From the NCBI GenBank assembly GCA_016702745.1, contig JADJDJ010000002.1:744001-808000 (forward strand): 64,000 nucleotides of DNA. Direction: 5' to 3'. The number at the start of each line of letters is the position of its first letter. The stretch's first letter is position 1. The position numbers were made by a program, and so were the translations under genes. The notes under the pieces were generated by a model. That model was not told the DNA's origin and made no database searches. It was given only the letters and a program-made list of their open reading frames with translations. Shown in pieces: positions 18,523-27,490 of the stretch. Source of the DNA: Chitinophagaceae bacterium (GTDB lineage Bacteria; Bacteroidota; Bacteroidia; Chitinophagales; Chitinophagaceae).

Positions 18523-20049
18523 ATGAAACAAAATAAATTTTTGATACTGACAACACTTGTTGCATTCGTTGTGGGAACAGTATCCTGTACCAAGAAACTG
18601 GATGAAGTAGTACCACAGGATGCCATCAGTAAAGACCAGGCATTGAAAGATCCCAATGCAGCCCGGACATTGTACCATGGCGTTTACGGCCGTTTTCGTG
18701 CTTTGGATGCCACTTTTTTCCAGCTGGGAGAAATGCGTTCAGATATCTGGGTAGATGGTCTTTTCACTGAATCGGTAGACGGAGGCTTGCAAAATCTTTA
18801 CCGTCACAATATCAGTAACCTGAACGTGCCTTTTACCGGCTGGGCCGGATTTTATAACCTGATATACAATTTCAACAGCGTTATCAAAATCATTCCGCAA
18901 ACAACCCTGCCTGATGCAGAGAAGTCGAGAATTCTGGCTGAAGTATATGGCCTGAGAGCATATGTTTATTATACCATGCTCCGGACCTGGGGAGCTGTGC
19001 CGTTAAATACTGAACCGGTAGAAACGATTAACAATGCCGCGGAGACCTACAAAGCACGTACCAGTCCTGATTCGGTTATGAGGCAGATCAAGACAGATAT
19101 TGAACAGTCGCTGCAGTTATTCGGACCCACTAATACAATATCTGCTGCAAAAAGGGTCTACTGGAGCAGACTGGCCACCCTGGTTTTGAAAGGTGATGTA
19201 TTCATCTGGTCAGGTACACATATGGGCGGTGGCAATACAGATATTACAACTGCCAAAACTGCTTTGCAGGAGGTCAGAAATCTGCAGGGAGCATCACTGG
19301 ATTTGCAAACAAATTATGCTGACATATTTGATCCTACCAAAAAGAACAACAACAAGGAAATCATCTTTGCCATCAACTATGAACTGCAACAGGCACAAAT
19401 GGGAATTTTTGGCAGTTTTCTTGTTAATTCCATACAAGCTACTACGCTGTCATTTGCCCAGGCGGCCACGCCAACGGTATCTTCTGTTTATCCTTATGTG
19501 AATGGGGCCAACCGGGTAGGAATGAATCAGGCAATGATCACCAGATTAACCGCTCCTCCGGCAGACCAGCGAATTACCGGCAGCTTTCGGGTGATGTATT
19601 CTACCGCCTCTCCCTTTGGAACCAGAGGTGTACTATTAACGAAATATATTGGTACAACAGCCGGTACATCACAGGTGTTTAACAATGATTTTCCTGTTTA
19701 CAGGTACGCAGATGTTTTATTGCTATTGGCAGAAGCAAAATCCAAACTGGGTGAAGATCCTTCTGCTGAAATAAATGCGATCAGGCTCAGAGCTTATGGA
19801 GCCGGTTACACGCCTTATGTCAATGGAACTATTACAGCAAACATGAATGCCATACTGGAAGAATACCTGAAGGAATTTATCGGTGAAGGAAAAAGATGGT
19901 GGGCGCTCCGCAGGGCCGGGGATTCTTATGTATATGCCAACCTGAACCCGGTATATTTCTCACCTACCAGTACTGCTAAATTTTTATTGCCTTTGTCGCA
20001 GGCGATGTTAACAGCAGATCCATTGCTTACACAAACACCCGGGTACTAA
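18523..20049 (+). CDS. SusD/RagB-family glycan-binding lipoprotein
   Basis: 508 residues, starting 27 bases after susC. The lipoprotein signal ends in VGTVSC, which anchors the protein over the SusC pore on the cell surface. SusD-type helical TPR framework is visible: AEVYGLRAYVYYTMLRTWGA (about 145-165, the conserved LRA..Y..L...G.VP signature), RLATLVLKGDVFIWSG and DVLLLLAEAKSKLG, closing with the family block EEYLKEFIGEGKRWWALRR. It captures the ligand for the partner receptor. Neighbouring nanA to nanS genes indicate a NanU-like role in sialic acid binding, which is inference from context. Confidence 0.93.
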   Translation: MKQNKFLILTTLVAFVVGTVSCTKKLDEVVPQDAISKDQALKDPNAARTLYHGVYGRFRALDATFFQLGEMRSDIWVDGLFTESVDGGLQNLYRHNISNLNVPFTGWAGFYNLIYNFNSVIKIIPQTTLPDAEKSRILAEVYGLRAYVYYTMLRTWGAVPLNTEPVETINNAAETYKARTSPDSVMRQIKTDIEQSLQLFGPTNTISAAKRVYWSRLATLVLKGDVFIWSGTHMGGGNTDITTAKTALQEVRNLQGASLDLQTNYADIFDPTKKNNNKEIIFAINYELQQAQMGIFGSFLVNSIQATTLSFAQAATPTVSSVYPYVNGANRVGMNQAMITRLTAPPADQRITGSFRVMYSTASPFGTRGVLLTKYIGTTAGTSQVFNNDFPVYRYADVLLLLAEAKSKLGEDPSAEINAIRLRAYGAGYTPYVNGTITANMNAILEEYLKEFIGEGKRWWALRRAGDSYVYANLNPVYFSPTSTAKFLLPLSQAMLTADPLLTQTPGY

Positions 20050-20083
20050 ACGGTTTATTTATAAGCAGCATCAGCAATCTCAG

Positions 20084-20110
20084 CCGGGGGCATTCCTGTC
20101 CCCGGTATTT
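20084..20110 (+). terminator. hairpin between susD and nanA, possible attenuator
   Basis: CCGGGG (20084-20089) pairs with CCCCGG (20100-20105) and is followed by TATTTTC. It lies in the 104-base gap between susD and nanA. A weak terminator here could lower expression of the catabolic genes relative to the importer. Confidence 0.4.
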
Positions 20111-20153
20111 TCAGATAATTGTTTTCTTTCTATATATTGTTAAAAATCCTTGC

Positions 20154-21125
20154 ATGACCAATCAACATTTATCAGGTCTCATTGCGGCTCCCTTTACGCC
20201 CATGCACCCCAATGGTTCACTGAATCCTGAGATCATACCGGACTATTATGAAATGCTGAAAGCCAACCGGGTCAAAGGGGCATTTATCTGCGGTTCCACA
20301 GGAGAAGGGGCATCAATGACTACCCGGGAGAAAATGATCGTTGCAGAAGCCTGGGGAAAATGTACAAGAGATGATAAGGATTTTATTGTAATGCCTTTAT
20401 TGGGAGGAACATCCCTGGTAGATTGCAAAGAGCTGGCCCTTCATGCAAGAGATACTGGTTTAAATGCTGTTTCTTTTACATCGCCCTACTATTTTAAACC
20501 TTCAACCGTGGAAGCCCTGGCTGCCTGTTGCTATGAAGTGGCGGCTACTGTACCGGATATGCCTTTTTACTATTATCATATCCCTGTACTCACCGGAGTG
20601 GGTTTTCCGATGTTGGATTTGTTAAAAGCCGTAGATGGTTATATTCCCAATTTTGCCGGAATTAAATATACCCACGAGGACTTCATGGATTTTCTTTCCT
20701 GTAAGCACTACCAGCATGGAAAATATGATATGCTCTGGGGAAGAGATGAAAATATGTTGCCCGCTTTATCATTGGGGACAAAAGCTTCTGTTGGGAGTAC
20801 ATTTAATTATGCTGCTCCGCTCTATCACAAGCTGATTGATGCATTTCAGAACGGGGAAATGGAAAAAGCGGTCGGTTACCAGCAGCAATCCATTGATATG
20901 ATCCGGTTACTTGGAAAATACGGAGGAATTGCTACCGGGAAAGCATACATGAAATTAATCGGAATGGATTGTGGCGAATTCCGGCTGCCGGTTAAAAACA
21001 TGAAGGAAACGGAATTTGAAAAATTCAGATTTGATACCCAGCAAATCGGGTTTAATAGTTATTGTTCAATTCAGGCGAAAATTAAAAGTAATATTGTTTC
21101 AGGTATTCAGGCGAAACAGGCATGA
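20154..21125 (+). CDS. nanA: N-acetylneuraminate lyase
   Basis: 323 residues of the DapA/NanA aldolase family. ICGSTGEGASMTTREK (about 44-59) is the phosphate/carboxylate-binding GSTGE loop, PFYYYHIP holds the catalytic Tyr, and FAGIKYTHEDF contains the Schiff-base Lys at about 171. The enzyme splits N-acetylneuraminate into pyruvate and N-acetylmannosamine in the cytoplasm. Position in a nan locus favours NanA over dihydrodipicolinate synthase. The C-terminus carries about 15 residues more than usual (QAKIKSNIVSGIQAKQA), encoded by DNA with the 12-base direct repeat ATTCAGGCGAAA. The stop overlaps the nanM start (ATGA). Confidence 0.9.
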   Translation: MTNQHLSGLIAAPFTPMHPNGSLNPEIIPDYYEMLKANRVKGAFICGSTGEGASMTTREKMIVAEAWGKCTRDDKDFIVMPLLGGTSLVDCKELALHARDTGLNAVSFTSPYYFKPSTVEALAACCYEVAATVPDMPFYYYHIPVLTGVGFPMLDLLKAVDGYIPNFAGIKYTHEDFMDFLSCKHYQHGKYDMLWGRDENMLPALSLGTKASVGSTFNYAAPLYHKLIDAFQNGEMEKAVGYQQQSIDMIRLLGKYGGIATGKAYMKLIGMDCGEFRLPVKNMKETEFEKFRFDTQQIGFNSYCSIQAKIKSNIVSGIQAKQA

Positions 21126-22285
21126 AGTTTACTTACCATATTATTACACTCAGTATCATGTTTTCTGCCGCATTCAGTCATGCTCAAATAAAAAAAACTG
21201 CTTTTACCTGGCGTATTGCCGGTGCCATTCCTCCGGCAATGGGTGAAATTACTGCACCGGGAGTGGCGGGTCCTGTTACCGGCATACATAATGATATCAT
21301 GATAATCGCGGGCGGTGCCAATTTCCCGGATAGTATGCCCTGGGAGGGAGGAAAAAAAAGATACTACAAAAAAGGCTGTCTTTTTGCAGCTAAGGGAAAG
21401 CATTTCGTTCCTGTGAATAAAGCGTTTGAATTACCTGAACCGATCGCTTATGCAGCAACCTGCTCTGCACCTTCCGGAATATTTTATGCCGGAGGCGAAA
21501 ATGAAAATGGGATTGCTACCCGCACTTACCTGCTGAAATGGGATAAACGTTTACAAAAGCTCGTTACCGATGAGTTACCAGGCTTGCCAGTTGGCCTTGT
21601 GAATGCTGCCTGTGCCACTTTGGGAAACACTGTGTTTATTGCAGGGGGCGAAACAAAGGAAGGTGTTTCTGCCAGCTGCTGGTCTCTTGATTTGGAAAAA
21701 AGTACGGATGGATGGAAAGTGTTACCAGCCTTACCTGTCCCTGTATCACATGCAGTATTAGCAGTAGTTCAGAAAGACGGTTGGCCGCAGCTATTTCTTT
21801 TTGGAGGCCGAAGAAAAAATCAGTCGGGTATCAGTGAATTATATAGTGCTGTATATACATTGAATCTGCTGCAAAAAGAATGGGTTGCCAAACCTTCATT
21901 GCCTTACCCTCTATCTGCAGGCACAGGCATTGCCGCAGGTGAAAAGGGAATTTATTTATTTGGCGGAGATCAGGGCACCATATTCAGTCAGGTAGAAAAC
22001 TGCCTGGCTTCCATTAATGCTGAAACAGATATTGTTAAAAAGCAAATACTGGTTCAAAAGAAAAATCAATTATTACTTAACCATCCAGGTTTCAGTAAAA
22101 CAGTATTGCATTATCATCTCTCCACCGGCATTTTCACGCCTGCAGGGTCGATACCCTTTTCATCGCCGGTAACAACAACAGCTTTCTGGTTTAAAAAATC
22201 CGTGATGATTCCCAGTGGAGAAATCAGGGCCGGGGTTCGGAGTCCACAGATCCTTATGGCAAAATATCGAAGCAAGCATCCATGA
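21122..22285 (+). CDS. nanM: N-acetylneuraminate epimerase (cyclically permuted mutarotase, kelch propeller)
   Basis: 387 residues with signal peptide MKFTYHIITLSIMFSAAFSHA, so periplasmic. Kelch-type blades are visible: MIIAGGANFPD, IFYAGGENENG, VFIAGGETKEG, LFLFGGRRKN and IYLFGGDQGT. The motif GGANFPDSMPWEGGKK is characteristic of the NanM/YjhT family. NanM speeds conversion of alpha-Neu5Ac released by sialidases to the beta anomer taken up by transporters. It overlaps nanA by four bases and the MFS gene by four bases (ATGA), a tightly coupled run. Confidence 0.9.
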   Translation: MKFTYHIITLSIMFSAAFSHAQIKKTAFTWRIAGAIPPAMGEITAPGVAGPVTGIHNDIMIIAGGANFPDSMPWEGGKKRYYKKGCLFAAKGKHFVPVNKAFELPEPIAYAATCSAPSGIFYAGGENENGIATRTYLLKWDKRLQKLVTDELPGLPVGLVNAACATLGNTVFIAGGETKEGVSASCWSLDLEKSTDGWKVLPALPVPVSHAVLAVVQKDGWPQLFLFGGRRKNQSGISELYSAVYTLNLLQKEWVAKPSLPYPLSAGTGIAAGEKGIYLFGGDQGTIFSQVENCLASINAETDIVKKQILVQKKNQLLLNHPGFSKTVLHYHLSTGIFTPAGSIPFSSPVTTTAFWFKKSVMIPSGEIRAGVRSPQILMAKYRSKHP

Positions 22286-23511
22286 AGCAGTCAAAACTAT
22301 ATCCATGGATGGTAGTGGCCCTGCTTTGGGTAGTGGCTTTATTGAATTACCTGGACCGGCAAATGCTCAGTACCATGAAACCGGCCATGATGGCCGATAT
22401 ACCGGAGCTGACATCCGCAGTTAATTTCGGCTACTTAATGGGTATATTTCTCTGGGTGTATGGGGCCGTCAGTCCGTTTGCCGGTGTATTGGCAGATAAA
22501 GCGAGCCGGAAATGGATCATCGTCGGAAGCCTCTTTGTTTGGAGCGGGGTCACATTTTTAATGGGATATGCATCAAGCTATCAGCAGCTTTACTGGCTCA
22601 GAGCATTAATGGGTGTGAGTGAAGCTTTATACATACCAGCAGGATTATCACTGATTGCAGATTATCATACCGATAAAACCAGGTCACTGGCGGTCGGAAT
22701 ACATATGACTGGCTTGTACATGGGCCAGGCACTGGGTGGATTTGGTGCAACGATTGCTGACAGATTTTCCTGGCAGCAAACCTTTACTTTATTCGGTATT
22801 ACCGGAATCATTTATGCAATAATTCTGGCTTTTCTGCTGAAAGAGAAAAGAAATAGTGCCGGAGATCCATTAATGGCACCGGCCGAAAAAGTGCCGGTCT
22901 TTAAAGGTCTCGCGGTTTTGTTTACGAATATTTCATTCTGGATCATCCTGTTTTATTTTGCGATACCCAGTTTACCCGGCTGGGGTGTAAAAAACTGGCT
23001 CCCTACTTTATTTGCCGAAAATCTGGGTATCAGTATGACCAGGGCCGGACCTCTTTCTACGATAACAATTGCCGCTTCCTCTTTTCTCGGTGTCATCTTT
23101 GGAGGATTATTATCCGACCGATGGGTGCAAAAAAATATTCGTGGCAGAATTTATACGAGTGCGATTGGCCTGGGGCTTACCATTCCTGCCCTGATGTTTA
23201 TCGGACTCGGACACTCTTTGTTTTCAGTCATTGCAGCCGCATTTTGTTTTGGTTTTGGATTTGGGATGTTTGATGCGAACAATATGCCGATTCTATGTCA
23301 GTTTGTTTCACCTAGATACCGGGCCACTGCGTATGGGATGATGAATATGGTAGGAGTGTTTGCCGGGGCATTCATCACCAACCTTTTTGGTAAATCAACT
23401 GATACGGGTAGTCTGGGTAAAGATTTTGCAATCTTATCAGGTATCGTAGCCCTGGCACTGGTTGTGCAGTTGTTGTTTTTAAAGCCCGTTGAAAAATCAA
23501 ACCCCAATTAA
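22282..23511 (+). CDS. MFS transporter, probable sialic acid permease (NanT-like)
   Basis: 409 residues with twelve predicted membrane segments. VVALLNYLDRQMLSTMKPAM at the N-terminus is the signature of the anion:cation symporter branch of MFS (ExuT, NanT, GudP). The loop ADKASRKWI between TM2 and TM3 is the MFS G-x-x-x-D-R/K type. It overlaps nanM at ATGA and is followed by the sialidase, so import of Neu5Ac across the inner membrane is the most likely job. Bacteroidota NanT proteins belong to this superfamily. Direct substrate evidence is lacking. Confidence 0.83.
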   Translation: MKQSKLYPWMVVALLWVVALLNYLDRQMLSTMKPAMMADIPELTSAVNFGYLMGIFLWVYGAVSPFAGVLADKASRKWIIVGSLFVWSGVTFLMGYASSYQQLYWLRALMGVSEALYIPAGLSLIADYHTDKTRSLAVGIHMTGLYMGQALGGFGATIADRFSWQQTFTLFGITGIIYAIILAFLLKEKRNSAGDPLMAPAEKVPVFKGLAVLFTNISFWIILFYFAIPSLPGWGVKNWLPTLFAENLGISMTRAGPLSTITIAASSFLGVIFGGLLSDRWVQKNIRGRIYTSAIGLGLTIPALMFIGLGHSLFSVIAAAFCFGFGFGMFDANNMPILCQFVSPRYRATAYGMMNMVGVFAGAFITNLFGKSTDTGSLGKDFAILSGIVALALVVQLLFLKPVEKSNPN

Positions 23512-23520
23512 ATTCAGGCA

Positions 23521-24681
23521 ATGAAAAAATCGGTAATCTTAGTTTTCCTGTTGCTCGGCTTTCTGACCGGCTATAATCAAAACCCGGCAGTACCTGTTTT
23601 TGAATCGGGAAAAGAAGGCCATAAGTCTTATCGAATCCCTGCAATAATTTCATTACCTAACGGTGATTTACTGGCATTTGCGGAGGGTCGGAAAAATAAT
23701 TCCGGCGATTTCGGAGATATCAATATTGTATTAAAAAGAAGCACTGATAAAGGAAATACCTGGGGTTCATTGCAAACAGTAGTGGACAATGAGTTACTCC
23801 AGGCCGGTAACCCGGCTCCGGTAGTAGACGTAAGAGATCCCCGATTTCCCGGCGGACGTATTTTTCTGTTTTATAATACCGGGAACAATCATGAAGGAGA
23901 AGTGCGAAAAGGAAAAGGGTTAAGAGAAGTATGGTATAAAACCTCCACAGACGGTGGTGTAACCTGGGGTGAGCCTGTTAATATCACTACTCAGGTACAC
24001 CGGCCAAATCAGCCAGCGCTGAATAGTGCTTATCAGTTCAGTGAAGACTGGCGCAGTTATGCGAATACTCCCGGACATGCCATGCAGTTTCAGGAAGGAA
24101 CTTACCGGGGAAGGATATTTGTGGCTGCCAATCATTCAGCAGGTGATCCGCAGAAACAGGCAGAGGATTATGATGCACACGGGTTTTATTCCGATGACCA
24201 TGGCGAAACTTTTCATCTGGGATCAGCTTTGCGTATACCCGGAAGTAATGAATCGATCGCTGCAGAATTGGGGAAGGGTAAACTGATGATGAACAGCCGT
24301 AATCAGAAAGGACATATCCGTAGCCGTATCGTATCTGTAAGCAGTGATGGAGGGCAAACCTGGGATACCAGTTACTATGATAAAAACCTGCCTGACCCTG
24401 TTTGTCAGGGAACAATCCTGACAATCGGAAAAAAGAAAGGAAAGAACATACTTGCATTTTGTAATGCAGCAGATGAAAAGAAAAGAGACAATCTTACACT
24501 TCGGGTCAGTTATGATGATGGCCGGTCATGGCCGGTTGCTAAACTGATTGATAAGGCAGAACAGCTGAAAGACAATGCCGCTTATTCTGATATTGTAAAA
24601 TTATCAAAACGCAGTGTCGGGGTACTGTATGAGAAAAATGGTTATTCTCAGATATTATTCATTGCCGTTAAATGGAAGTAA
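23521..24681 (+). CDS. nanH: GH33 exo-alpha-sialidase
   Basis: 386 residues with an N-terminal signal (MKKSVILVFLLLGFLTGYNQ). The FRIP-type motif SYRIPAIISLPNGD at about 37-50 supplies the first Arg of the carboxylate-binding triad. Five Asp-box-like motifs follow: STDKGNTWG, STDGGVTWGE, SDDHGETFHL, SSDGGQTWDT and SYDDGRSW, as expected for a six-bladed propeller. It removes terminal sialic acids from glycoconjugates, in the periplasm or at the cell surface. Compact length without an extra carbohydrate-binding domain. Expressed with the nan operon: ten bases separate it from the permease gene. Confidence 0.92.
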   Translation: MKKSVILVFLLLGFLTGYNQNPAVPVFESGKEGHKSYRIPAIISLPNGDLLAFAEGRKNNSGDFGDINIVLKRSTDKGNTWGSLQTVVDNELLQAGNPAPVVDVRDPRFPGGRIFLFYNTGNNHEGEVRKGKGLREVWYKTSTDGGVTWGEPVNITTQVHRPNQPALNSAYQFSEDWRSYANTPGHAMQFQEGTYRGRIFVAANHSAGDPQKQAEDYDAHGFYSDDHGETFHLGSALRIPGSNESIAAELGKGKLMMNSRNQKGHIRSRIVSVSSDGGQTWDTSYYDKNLPDPVCQGTILTIGKKKGKNILAFCNAADEKKRDNLTLRVSYDDGRSWPVAKLIDKAEQLKDNAAYSDIVKLSKRSVGVLYEKNGYSQILFIAVKWK

Positions 24682-24691
24682 TCAAAGTAAA

Positions 24692-25873
24692 ATGAAATAT
24701 TCCAACGCAGAATTGATTCAACTACGGGATTTTTATCAGAGTCGTCTGCTTCAAAACACGATCCCTTTTTGGTTTTCCCGTTCTTATGATCGTGAATTCG
24801 GGGGTTTTTTGTTAATGAGGGATGCGGATGGAAGCTTACTGGATGACGATAAAGCTGTTTGGGTTCAGGGCAGGGCAACCTGGATGTTGTCAACATTATA
24901 CAATACAGTAGAACAGCGGCAGGAATGGCTGGAAGGGGCCCGATTGGGATATGAATTTCTGAATAAGCATTGTTTTGATTCAGATGGGAAGATGTTCTTT
25001 CATGTTACCAGAGAAGGTAATCCCATCCGGAAAAGAAGATATTTTTTCTCAGAAACTTTTTATGTGATTGCAGCGGCGGCCTATGCTAAGGCAAGTGGTG
25101 ACCAGGAGGCTGCGGAAAAAGCAAGATTGATTTTCGGTAAATGTATTGAGTATGCTACCCATCCGGAATTATTACCGGCAAAATTTACCGATACACGTCC
25201 CTCAAAGGGAATTGGCGTTCCCATGATCCTGATTAATACCGCACAGGTGCTGCGTGAAACCATTGGTGACCCCCGCTGTGATGAATGGATCAGTAAATGG
25301 ATAGCTATTATTGAAAAGAACTTTGTAAAGGACGATATCCGCTGTGTCATGGAACAGGTGGCACCCGATGGCAGTATCATTGATCATATTGATGGGCGAA
25401 CCCTGAACCCGGGACATGCCATTGAAGGAGCCTGGTTTATACTGCACGAAGCCATTTACAGAAACCGGGATCAGCGTTTGATCGACCTGGGCTGCAGGAT
25501 GATAGATTATATGTGGGAACGGGGTTGGGACCAGCAGTATGGTGGCATTCTTTATTTCCGGGATGTATATCATAAGCCGGTGCAGGAATACTGGCAGGAT
25601 ATGAAAATGTGGTGGCCGCATAATGAAACAATCATTGCCACATTGCTGGCCTTTCTTATTACCGGAAACAGTAAATATGCCGGCATGCATCGGCAGGTGC
25701 AGGAGTATGCGTACAAGCATTTTCCGGATACAGTACACGGAGAGTGGTATGGTTATCTTCACAGAGATGGTTCAGTAGCCCAACCGGCAAAGGGGAATCT
25801 GTTTAAAGGGCCTTTTCATTTGCCCAGACAGGAATGGTACTGCAGTCAAATACTAAGTCAGTATTTAACCTAG
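24692..25873 (+). CDS. N-acylglucosamine 2-epimerase (AGE/RenBP family)
   Basis: 393 residues from the ATG at 24692; in-frame codons upstream lie within the sialidase tail. The (alpha/alpha)6 barrel features are visible: FWFSRSYDREFGGFL near the start, VWVQGRATWMLSTLYN, FSETFYVIAAAAYA, GHAIEGAWFILHEA with catalytic-type His, and MKMWWPHNETIIA with a second His. AGE enzymes interconvert N-acetylmannosamine and N-acetylglucosamine. It supplies the step after NanA, as in the Bacteroides/Tannerella pathway where the product is then phosphorylated by a RokA kinase. No kinase or nagA/nagB is in this window. No signal peptide, so cytoplasmic. Confidence 0.9.
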   Translation: MKYSNAELIQLRDFYQSRLLQNTIPFWFSRSYDREFGGFLLMRDADGSLLDDDKAVWVQGRATWMLSTLYNTVEQRQEWLEGARLGYEFLNKHCFDSDGKMFFHVTREGNPIRKRRYFFSETFYVIAAAAYAKASGDQEAAEKARLIFGKCIEYATHPELLPAKFTDTRPSKGIGVPMILINTAQVLRETIGDPRCDEWISKWIAIIEKNFVKDDIRCVMEQVAPDGSIIDHIDGRTLNPGHAIEGAWFILHEAIYRNRDQRLIDLGCRMIDYMWERGWDQQYGGILYFRDVYHKPVQEYWQDMKMWWPHNETIIATLLAFLITGNSKYAGMHRQVQEYAYKHFPDTVHGEWYGYLHRDGSVAQPAKGNLFKGPFHLPRQEWYCSQILSQYLT

Positions 25874-25874
25874 T

Positions 25875-27374
25875 ATGAAAGCATTAATCGTTGCTGTATT
25901 ATTCAATTATGCTGTAATTGCTCAGGTAAGTATCCCTGCACAATTTTCTGATAATATGGTATTGCAGCAGCAAAAACCTGTTTTGGTCTGGGGTAAGGGG
26001 GTGCCGGGTAATCAGGTAATTGTTTCTCTAGGGAGCTACCAAACCAATGTAACAGTAGCCAGCGACTCCTGCTGGATAGCCGGTTTGCCTGCTCACCAGG
26101 CAGGTTCACAGGCATATAATATGACTATTCACTCGGGTACACAAATGCTGGAATTAAAGAATATTCTTTTTGGTGATATATGGGTTTGTACCGGCCAGAG
26201 TAATATGGAGTTTCCGGCTGAGAAAGATTTATTCTGGGGCAATGAAAAATTCAAAGCGCCGGAACCACAGATAAGATTCCTGAACCCGGTTCCCGCAGGT
26301 AAAAACATATATGGAAAACCCTATCCTGATTCCCTGATACACAGAATGAATGCATCATCCTTCTACGAATGGAAGAACTGGCAGATTTGTAGTCCGCTTA
26401 CAGCAGGATCCATGAGTGCCGTGGCCTATTATTTTGCAAAAAAAGTATATCAGGAAACAGGTGTGCCAATTGGCATGATCAATCTTTCTATCGGGGGGGC
26501 ACCACTTGAAACATTTATCAGCACCGAAGCTCTTGCTGCACATGATATTTTCAGACAGAAAGTAAAAGGTAATTGGTTGAATAATTCAGCATTGCCTGTT
26601 TGGGTCAGGAGTCGTGCCCAGCAGCATATTAATGGTAACCCTGATTTTCCAACAGATGAATCGGGTCCCCAACATCCTTATAAACCAGGCTTTGTATTTG
26701 AGGCAGGGATCCGGCCCTTACTTCAGATGGCGGTAAAAGGGATTCTATGCTATCAGGGCGAAAGTAATGCGCAGGAACCCGAAAGGGTACAGGAATATGC
26801 CATGCTCGGCAAATTAATGGTAGATGACTGGCGCATCCGGTGGAAGCAGCCTGAAATGCCATTCTATTATGTTCAGCTTTCTTCTATCGACACCCTGCAG
26901 TACAGGAGCCAGCTTTGGCCTTTATTCAGAGACGAGCAAAGAAAGATGCTTGCGCTGATTCCTTATTCAGGGATGGCAGTAAGCAGCGATCTGGGAGCCA
27001 AAAATGATGTACATCCGGCTAATAAAAAAGACATTGGTGAAAGACTGGCAGCCTGGGCATTAAATAAAACCTATCATCAAAAAATCAGCTATTCGGGTCC
27101 GGTTCCTTTAACTGCCATTTATAAGAAGGGAAAAGTTATTGTGACATTTAAATACACCCGCTCCGGTTTGCAAACAAAAGATGATCAGCCTGTACAAGGA
27201 TTTTCAACTGACGGAATTCATCAGGTACCTGTCTTGATCAGAAAGAAAAGGGTTATTGTCCGCGCCCGGATGATGCCGGAGTATATTTATTATGGCTGGA
27301 CAGCTTATAGCGAAGGCAATCTGTTGAATTCATCAAAACTACCAGCAGTTACCTTTAGATTAAATGTAAAATAA
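25875..27374 (+). CDS. nanS: sialate O-acetylesterase (SGNH family)
   Basis: 499 residues with a short signal peptide (MKALIVAVLFNYAVIAQ). FSDNMVLQQQKPVLVWGKG and NILFGDIWVCTGQSNMEFPA (Ser in GQSN) are family hallmarks; ILCYQGESNAQEP and the C-terminal NDVHPANKKDIGERLA (Asp-x-x-His) complete the SGNH catalytic set. The enzyme removes O-acetyl groups from sialic acids so that sialidase and lyase can act. It follows the epimerase with one base between stop and start. A second member is at 50542-51978, outside this locus. Symbol given from context and family. Confidence 0.9.
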   Translation: MKALIVAVLFNYAVIAQVSIPAQFSDNMVLQQQKPVLVWGKGVPGNQVIVSLGSYQTNVTVASDSCWIAGLPAHQAGSQAYNMTIHSGTQMLELKNILFGDIWVCTGQSNMEFPAEKDLFWGNEKFKAPEPQIRFLNPVPAGKNIYGKPYPDSLIHRMNASSFYEWKNWQICSPLTAGSMSAVAYYFAKKVYQETGVPIGMINLSIGGAPLETFISTEALAAHDIFRQKVKGNWLNNSALPVWVRSRAQQHINGNPDFPTDESGPQHPYKPGFVFEAGIRPLLQMAVKGILCYQGESNAQEPERVQEYAMLGKLMVDDWRIRWKQPEMPFYYVQLSSIDTLQYRSQLWPLFRDEQRKMLALIPYSGMAVSSDLGAKNDVHPANKKDIGERLAAWALNKTYHQKISYSGPVPLTAIYKKGKVIVTFKYTRSGLQTKDDQPVQGFSTDGIHQVPVLIRKKRVIVRARMMPEYIYYGWTAYSEGNLLNSSKLPAVTFRLNVK

Positions 27375-27490
27375 GTGTATAAATGAAATTAAAAGCAAAG
27401 ATGATGCGATGATAAGAGCCTGATTCAGGGCTTTTAAATATATTTTTTGTTCGGGTTTAGCAGGCGGCAATAGCATTAAAATGATGAATC

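Noticed and set aside
24038..25762. Long minus-strand ORFs opposite the sialidase and epimerase
   Set aside because: They mirror genes with complete catalytic motifs and have no recognisable domains or start signals.
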